Assembly: GCA_016292785.1 (NCBI GenBank)
Contig: JAEDFL010000001.1
Coordinates: forward strand, 57,524-121,523
Direction: 5' to 3'
Length of the DNA: 64,000 bases
From: Clostridiaceae bacterium
Lineage (GTDB): Bacteria > Bacillota > Clostridia > Oscillospirales > Acutalibacteraceae
The notes below the pieces were generated by a model. It saw only the letters and a program-made list of their open reading frames with translations, searched no databases and had not been told where the DNA came from. Made by a program: the position numbers and the translations under genes. Of this stretch, positions 59,902 to 64,000 are shown one piece after another. Positions within the stretch are counted from its first letter, which is position 1. Every line of letters begins with the position of its first letter.

Positions 59902-61188
59902 TCAGTTCTGAGGATAAAACTCGGGAAGGAAATCCTTGTGGGCTTCTTTCAGCTCGTTGAAGCACTTAACAGCCTTGTCATAGTCGCCTACAAGCGGATG
60001 AATGAGAAGTCCGTTTATTGCGGCGATCTCGTTGCCTGTCACAGCGGCCTCGACTGTATATTTCTCATAAGCCTTAACAATTCTGATAAGGTTGATGATG
60101 TGCTTGTTGCGGAAGTCCTCAACCTTGATCGGCTTTGCGCCGTCCTTGCCGATGACGCAGGGAGCTTCGATAACATCGTCGTCATCAAGGAAATCAAGAG
60201 TACCGTTATTCTTAACATTGACAACCTGAACGTCCTGAACATCATTTGCAAGAGAATTGATGAGGTTGACAGCGGCAAGAGAATACTTGTGTCCGCCTCT
60301 CTTGTCAAGCAGAGCGGGCTTTACACAAAGCTCCTCGTCCTGATACATCTTGAGAAGCTGTTCCTCAATCTCCATACAAACCTGCGCTCTGGTCTTGTCG
60401 TCCTCACGCTGATGCTGAAGCTTAGCCTCACGGCAGTAATAATACTGGAGATAAGATGACGGAATAGCATTTACGGCTTTAAGACAATCAAGTCCGATAC
60501 CGTCGTCCTGAATGTTTGCCATAACCTTAGCCTTGTAGCCCTGATTTATCATATCCGTGATAAGCTCCTTGCCGTCCTTCTTGATTGAAGTAACCCAGCT
60601 AAGGTGGTTAAGTCCGACATATGTGATATCAACATCGGGTCCTGTTGTTTCCTTGATATCGTCAAGCATATCAATGGGAACGTTGCAAAGACCGATATTC
60701 TTAACATTCGTGTTGTTAAGAACAAATTCGGTGATGATGCCCGAAGGGTTGGTGAAGTTGATAAGCCATGCGTCAGGGCAGATAGCTTCGATTCTGTCAC
60801 AGATGTGCTTGATGACGGGAATTGTTCTGAGTGCCTTGAACATTCCGCCGATACCCGTTGTCTCCTGTCCGATGAGATCGTATTTCTTGGGAATACTTTC
60901 GTCAAGATAACGTGCATTAAGCATACCTACACGGATCTGTGTTACAACAAAATCAGCACCCTGAAGCGCGGTATCAAGATCATCCGTCATAACAACTTCA
61001 CAGTCTACTTTTGCGTTTTTAAGCATACGGATGCAAAGATCACCGACGATATTGCGCTTTCTCTCGTTGATATCCATAAAGGAAATCTTCTTGAGCTTGA
61101 GTGAATCCGATGCTTTAAGGAAACCGTCAACAAGTTCGGGACAATAGGTACTGCCCGAGCCGATAACGGCAACAGTAATTTCTTTCAT
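59902..61188 (-). CDS. GH4 6-phospho-beta-glucosidase
   Basis: GH4 enzymes use NAD+ and Mn2+ to cleave 6-phosphoglycosides by an oxidation-elimination route. The NAD-binding start is VAVIGSGSTYCPELV (7-20), and the metal ligands are C168 in GLCNVPID and H195 in GLNHLSW. NPSGIITEF (147-155) is conserved. At 428 residues it fits the 6-phospho-beta-glucosidase branch. It is 18 bases after a sugar kinase gene, which suggests that the sugar is phosphorylated by that kinase or by a PTS. Confidence 0.92.
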   Translation of the reverse strand: MKEITVAVIGSGSTYCPELVDGFLKASDSLKLKKISFMDINERKRNIVGDLCIRMLKNAKVDCEVVMTDDLDTALQGADFVVTQIRVGMLNARYLDESIPKKYDLIGQETTGIGGMFKALRTIPVIKHICDRIEAICPDAWLINFTNPSGIITEFVLNNTNVKNIGLCNVPIDMLDDIKETTGPDVDITYVGLNHLSWVTSIKKDGKELITDMINQGYKAKVMANIQDDGIGLDCLKAVNAIPSSYLQYYYCREAKLQHQREDDKTRAQVCMEIEEQLLKMYQDEELCVKPALLDKRGGHKYSLAAVNLINSLANDVQDVQVVNVKNNGTLDFLDDDDVIEAPCVIGKDGAKPIKVEDFRNKHIINLIRIVKAYEKYTVEAAVTGNEIAAINGLLIHPLVGDYDKAVKCFNELKEAHKDFLPEFYPQN

Positions 61189-61206
61189 ATGTATTACCTC
61201 GCTTGA

Positions 61207-62145
61207 TTATATATATTGCTGGAATATCCAGTTGATACAGCCGGTTACCGGGGGCTGGGTAAGCTTGATAAACTTCAGCTTTCTTCCGCCGGCGGCCGAC
61301 GCTTTTTCCATAAGAGCCTTTGTATAAACCTCCGACGGGAGCTTAGTGTGAATCGAACCGGAAAGAACGACCTCAACAACCTCGTCGGTGAAGTTATTAG
61401 TATTCAGATGAGCTGCAATAAGTGCGGCACCTCTTGTTGCCATTACATCAATAACGTCAAGAACAGCCTTGTCGCCGAGCTTAGCCGCATCGAAGAAGAA
61501 GTCGATAAGACGCATAATAAAGATATCGGCGTCCGGATCCTCAAACCTTGAAACAAGTGAAAGGAAGTCCTCCTTGGATTTGAGCGAGTATTCGTCAAAA
61601 ACCATTTTAGTGACGGCAGTTTTTCTCAATCCGAGATAAACGTCGTCATAAACCATTCTGTAAGTCTCGGAAGCGATCCAATGACCGTTTCCGACGTCGC
61701 CGGAAAACTCGCTGAGACCGGCAAGCTGAAGCATCTTGCCGTCGTTATCTATCGAGTTACAGCAGGTACCTGTACCGCAGTTATAACCGATAGCGGCCGC
61801 TCCGGTAGAGCCGGCCTTGACAACAATGAAACCGTCGTTATAAATCTCAAACTTTTCAAGACCGTAGTCGAGAAGCCTTTTTTTCATCTCATCGTGCTGG
61901 AACTGATGATCTATTCCTGCAAGTCCCATAAGCGTGAAATCAACATCATGCAGAGAAATGTTCGCTTCCTTGAGAAGATCCTTTATTCCTGCCCAGATTA
62001 TGTCCGCCGCCTCGTCAAAGCTGCCTTCCATATTCTCATGGTTGCTTCCGGGGCCTTTTACCATAGCGACGATGTTTTTCTTCTCATCAAAAAGTGCATA
62101 AGCGGTCTTGGTTCCGCCGCCGTCAATACCGATATAATAACTCAT
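61207..62145 (-). CDS. BadF/BadG-type sugar kinase (N-acetylglucosamine kinase-like)
   Basis: A 312-residue kinase of the ASKHA superfamily, BadF/BadG/BcrA/BcrD ATPase group, which includes N-acetylglucosamine kinase. The phosphate-1 motif is IGIDGGGTKTAYALFD (5-20), the acidic catalytic segment is LMGLAGID (about 72-79), the phosphate-2 loop is GYNCGTGTCC and the adenosine motif is VVLSGSIHTK. It has an AAAGGAG site. It starts a unit with the GH4 gene and has its own promoter and a nearby palindromic region. The sugar is not certain. Confidence 0.87.
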   Translation of the reverse strand: MSYYIGIDGGGTKTAYALFDEKKNIVAMVKGPGSNHENMEGSFDEAADIIWAGIKDLLKEANISLHDVDFTLMGLAGIDHQFQHDEMKKRLLDYGLEKFEIYNDGFIVVKAGSTGAAAIGYNCGTGTCCNSIDNDGKMLQLAGLSEFSGDVGNGHWIASETYRMVYDDVYLGLRKTAVTKMVFDEYSLKSKEDFLSLVSRFEDPDADIFIMRLIDFFFDAAKLGDKAVLDVIDVMATRGAALIAAHLNTNNFTDEVVEVVLSGSIHTKLPSEVYTKALMEKASAAGGRKLKFIKLTQPPVTGCINWIFQQYI

Positions 62146-62168
62146 GTGTAGCTCCTTTATAATTTCTT

Positions 62169-62193
62169 ACTGATCGTCAGTGATAAAAATCAC
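62169..62193. promoter_or_regulatory. Two adjoining palindromes, possible operator
   Basis: ACTGA-TCG-TCAGT (62169-62181) and GTGAT-AAAA-ATCAC (62180-62193) are both perfect and share two bases. They lie between the -10 box and the start of the sugar kinase gene, in its leader, a good place for a repressor. No regulator gene is next to them. Confidence 0.35.
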
Positions 62194-62207
62194 AAAAAAC
62201 CTATAAT

Positions 62208-62236
62208 ATTATACTATCATTGAATAATAAAAACAA
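62208..62236 (-). promoter_or_regulatory. Sigma-A-type promoter of the sugar kinase-GH4 unit
   Basis: Minus-strand TTGTTT (62231-62236) and perfect TATAAT (62208-62213), spacer 17. The -35 box is weak, which fits an activated or regulated promoter. Confidence 0.5.
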
Positions 62237-62290
62237 TAGTTTTTTTAAAAATAAAAGAGAAATAGGACAACTATAAGACTATGTAAAGAT

Positions 62291-63103
62291 TTATATCTTT
62301 TGTAAAACATCAATTCCGAACTCTATTTCTGAATTTAGAAAATTAGTTTTCTTCAGCTTTTCCTGATCAGATCTGCCGGTTTTGTAATAATAAGGCGTCA
62401 TTGTGAACAGAGAGAATATATCCTCGTTACTGTCAATATGAATATCATATTTCAGTTCGTCACGGTCAGAAATTTTGAATCCTGCGGGTACGCTTAGGTC
62501 AACCTCATTAAGATAAGGCTTTTCGTAAATCAAAGATTTTAAACCCATAAGATGCTTTTCCAAAGGATACACCCTTACAAAATGACCGCCTTTTCTGAGA
62601 ACACGTAAGACCTCATCTGAGCTGTACGGAGCAAAAACCGAAACAACCGCATTGCAAAATCCGTCCGATATCGGCAATGCGAAGGTGCTTGCAACCGCAA
62701 GAGAAATATTTCTGTTTCTTTTGCTTCCGGCAATTAGAGCTTCCTTGGATATGTCTATTCCGCCGACCGTAATTTCCGGAAAAGATTCAGCAATAATCGA
62801 AGTGTAATAGCACTCTCCGCAGCCGAGATCGACGAGCTTCATTCCCGGAAAAGCGATACTGCTGATTTTGGAAACTATTATTTCAGCCAATCTGCCGTAA
62901 TATCCCTTGTTCAGAAAATCAAATCTCGATCTGACCATCAGCTTGTCGTCGCCATGCCTTTTGGCGGACGATTTCTGAGACTGTAAAAGATTGACATAGC
63001 CCTGCTTCGCAAGATCAAAACAATGTCCGTTTTCGCATTTAAGCGTCCTTTCGGCTCTTGTCAAGCCGCAGCCGCAGACCGGACACGAAAAATCGAAATT
63101 CAT
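62291..63103 (-). CDS. rlmA: 23S rRNA (guanine-N1)-methyltransferase RlmA
   Basis: RlmA methylates G745 or G748 of 23S rRNA in the exit tunnel; the Gram-positive form can influence tylosin response. The N-terminal zinc site has C7, C10, C23 and H27 (CPVCGCGLTRAERTLKCENGH), matching the E. coli spacing, followed by FDLAKQGYVNLL. The SAM motif is LVDLGCGECYYT (about 90-101). The ATG at 63103 follows AGAAGGA and directly trails the ThuA-like gene stop; a 14-codon upstream extension is rejected. Confidence 0.88.
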   Translation of the reverse strand: MNFDFSCPVCGCGLTRAERTLKCENGHCFDLAKQGYVNLLQSQKSSAKRHGDDKLMVRSRFDFLNKGYYGRLAEIIVSKISSIAFPGMKLVDLGCGECYYTSIIAESFPEITVGGIDISKEALIAGSKRNRNISLAVASTFALPISDGFCNAVVSVFAPYSSDEVLRVLRKGGHFVRVYPLEKHLMGLKSLIYEKPYLNEVDLSVPAGFKISDRDELKYDIHIDSNEDIFSLFTMTPYYYKTGRSDQEKLKKTNFLNSEIEFGIDVLQKI

Positions 63104-63105
63104 TT

Positions 63106-63837
63106 TCAGTCCTTCTTGAGATCGTCTTCGGCAGGAGCCGCACACGGAGCGTCGATAGGCTCTTTTTGAATATTCAGCGGAGCAACATATCTGACGGCGT
63201 TTGTAATAATCTTCTGAACCGCCGGGTGCTTGAATGTCGGATTGGATTCATGTCCGGGCTGGAAATAAAAGACTTTTCCGAGTCCCCTGTTCCAAACGCA
63301 TCCCGATCTGAAAACCTCTCCGCCGCCGAACCATCCGATCAAGACAAGCTCATCGGGATTCGGAACATCAAATCTCTCGCCGTACATTTCCTCGTTTTCA
63401 AGGTAGAAATACTCTCCGATACCCTGAGTAATCGGGTGGTTGGGAGCGATGTTCCATACACGCTCTCTGTCACCCTCTCTCCATTTAAGTGAGCAGGTCG
63501 TACCAAGCGTTTTACGGAAAATTTTTGAATAATGGCCTGAGTGAAGCACGATAAGTCCCATACCTCTGAGTATTCTGTCGTGAATTTTTTCAACAAGCTC
63601 ATCGGGTACCTGCTCATGTGCAACGTGTCCCCACCAGATGAGAACATCTGTGTTCTCAAGCACATCGTCACCGAGACCGCACTCAGGCATATCGAGGGTT
63701 GCGCAGGTGACATTTATATCTTCATTTTTGCCTAGAAACTCGGCAATGCAAGCGTTCATTCCGTCGGGATAAACAGCAATAACGTTTTCGCTTGTCTTAT
63801 CCTGAACGTGTTCATTCCAAACAGTAACATTTATCAT
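63106..63837 (-). CDS. ThuA-like (trehalose utilization) domain protein
   Basis: A 243-residue ThuA-like protein, a glutamine amidotransferase-like fold often linked to sugar metabolism. Recognisable parts are VTVWNEHVQDK at the start, VLIWWGHVAHEQVPDE, GLIVLHSGHYSKIFRKTLG and GKVFYFQPGHESNP. The enzymatic role of the family is not settled. The ATG at 63837 follows a GGGGG site; an upstream extension would start inside the promoter. It ends 2 bases before rlmA. Confidence 0.87.
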   Translation of the reverse strand: MINVTVWNEHVQDKTSENVIAVYPDGMNACIAEFLGKNEDINVTCATLDMPECGLGDDVLENTDVLIWWGHVAHEQVPDELVEKIHDRILRGMGLIVLHSGHYSKIFRKTLGTTCSLKWREGDRERVWNIAPNHPITQGIGEYFYLENEEMYGERFDVPNPDELVLIGWFGGGEVFRSGCVWNRGLGKVFYFQPGHESNPTFKHPAVQKIITNAVRYVAPLNIQKEPIDAPCAAPAEDDLKKD

Positions 63838-63865
63838 GGAAAAATCCCCCTTTTGGTTTGATATA

Positions 63866-63894
63866 ATGATATCACATAGATATTTATTTTTCAA
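63866..63894 (-). promoter_or_regulatory. Sigma-A-type promoter of the ThuA-like gene
   Basis: Minus-strand TTGAAA (63889-63894) and TATCAT (63866-63871), spacer 17, each five of six, about 29 bases upstream of the ATG. Confidence 0.6.
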
Positions 63895-63941
63895 CCTTTT
63901 TAAACATATTATCTGTCTTATAAAAGTGAATACCGACAAAG

Positions 63942-63962
63942 AAAAACACGGATTTCTCCGTG
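63942..63962 (-). terminator. Rho-independent terminator of a gene beyond the right edge
   Basis: Perfect stem CACGGA/TCCGTG (63947-63952 and 63957-63962) with a 4-base loop, followed on the minus strand by TTTTTCTTTG. Confidence 0.7.
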
Positions 63963-63973
63963 CCTTTCGTGGA

Positions 63974-64000
63974 TTATTTTGTTTTTGGAAGACTGTTTTG
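63974..64000 (-). CDS. Possible 3' end of an off-window gene
   Basis: The minus strand reads eight sense codons (QNSLPKTK) and then TAA at 63974-63976, directly followed by a terminator. This fits the end of a gene that lies mostly beyond 64000, but so little is visible that neither reading frame nor product is certain. Confidence 0.3.
   Translation of the reverse strand, partial: QNSLPKTK

Noticed and set aside
62285..62300. AAAGAT-TTAT-ATCTTT hairpin at the rlmA stop codon
   Set aside because: Six weak pairs with little G/C and no following T tract, so I do not call it a terminator.
1..64000. CRISPR arrays, tRNA or rRNA genes, insertion sequences, prophage or attachment sites
   Set aside because: I saw no regularly spaced repeats, transposase, integrase, phage structural gene or tRNA-like cloverleaf; this was by eye and short tRNAs would need tRNAscan-SE to exclude fully.

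Overview
The window looks like a chromosomal segment of an endospore-forming, Gram-positive member of the Clostridia, most like the Oscillospirales/Ruminococcaceae. It carries spoIIR, spoIVA, spoVM, gerW, a DacF-type D-Ala-D-Ala carboxypeptidase, a PASTA kinase, remA, rnmV and cdaA/cdaR. Gene order around rpoZ-priA-def-fmt-rsmB-rlmN-prpC-prkC-rsgA follows the Bacillus subtilis order as I know it. I saw no rRNA, tRNA, CRISPR array, insertion sequence or prophage. Coding density is very high and almost everything before 50.4 kb is on the minus strand.

Layout (minus strand unless noted). 0-0.5 kb: N-terminal part of a GPH-type sugar symporter. 10.5-0.6 kb: a tight eight-gene unit of metallophosphoesterase, MMPL transporter, helical lipoprotein, GT2 glycosyltransferase, small unknown protein, GH2 glycosidase, WYL regulator and spoIIR, with a promoter at 10516-10543 and a terminator at 593-632. 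34.7-10.56 kb: a run of 28 genes with no convincing internal terminator. It begins with an FG-GAP lipoprotein and a two-component system, continues through prmC, scpAB, gerW, dac, rluB, yicC, remA, gmk, rpoZ, priA, def, fmt, rsmB, rlmN, prpC, prkC and rsgA, and ends with a 49-aa membrane protein and spoVM followed by a strong terminator. Both of the last two genes are very short.

37.1-34.9 kb: cdaA-cdaR (c-di-AMP synthesis) with its own promoter. 45.0-37.1 kb: alaS, HIT protein, phosphoribosyltransferase, comEC, holA, rnmV, ispF. 50.4-45.0 kb: ftsK/spoIIIE, ygiQ-type radical SAM protein, and a stand-alone ComEC-like metallo-beta-lactamase. 50.5-58.1 kb mixes strands: aldose 1-epimerase (+), BspA-type LRR protein and GH13 glucosidase (-), then a D-2-hydroxyacid dehydrogenase, spoIVA and a CPA2 antiporter (+). 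63.9-58.1 kb (minus): ThuA-like protein and rlmA, a BadF-type sugar kinase with a GH4 6-phospho-glycosidase, and a secreted GH39-like protein.

Together the genes cover core information processing, sporulation (SpoIIR signalling to pro-sigma-E; SpoVM anchoring the SpoIVA coat base), envelope signalling (PrkC/PrpC, c-di-AMP, a two-component system) and use of plant or host glycans. I did not find an unmistakable new system. The best candidates for undescribed biology are the MMPL/helical-lipoprotein/GT2/small-protein/GH2 unit, the small membrane protein beside SpoVM, the ComEC whose metallo-beta-lactamase domain has lost its metal motif, and the FG-GAP lipoprotein fused by overlap to a two-component system.
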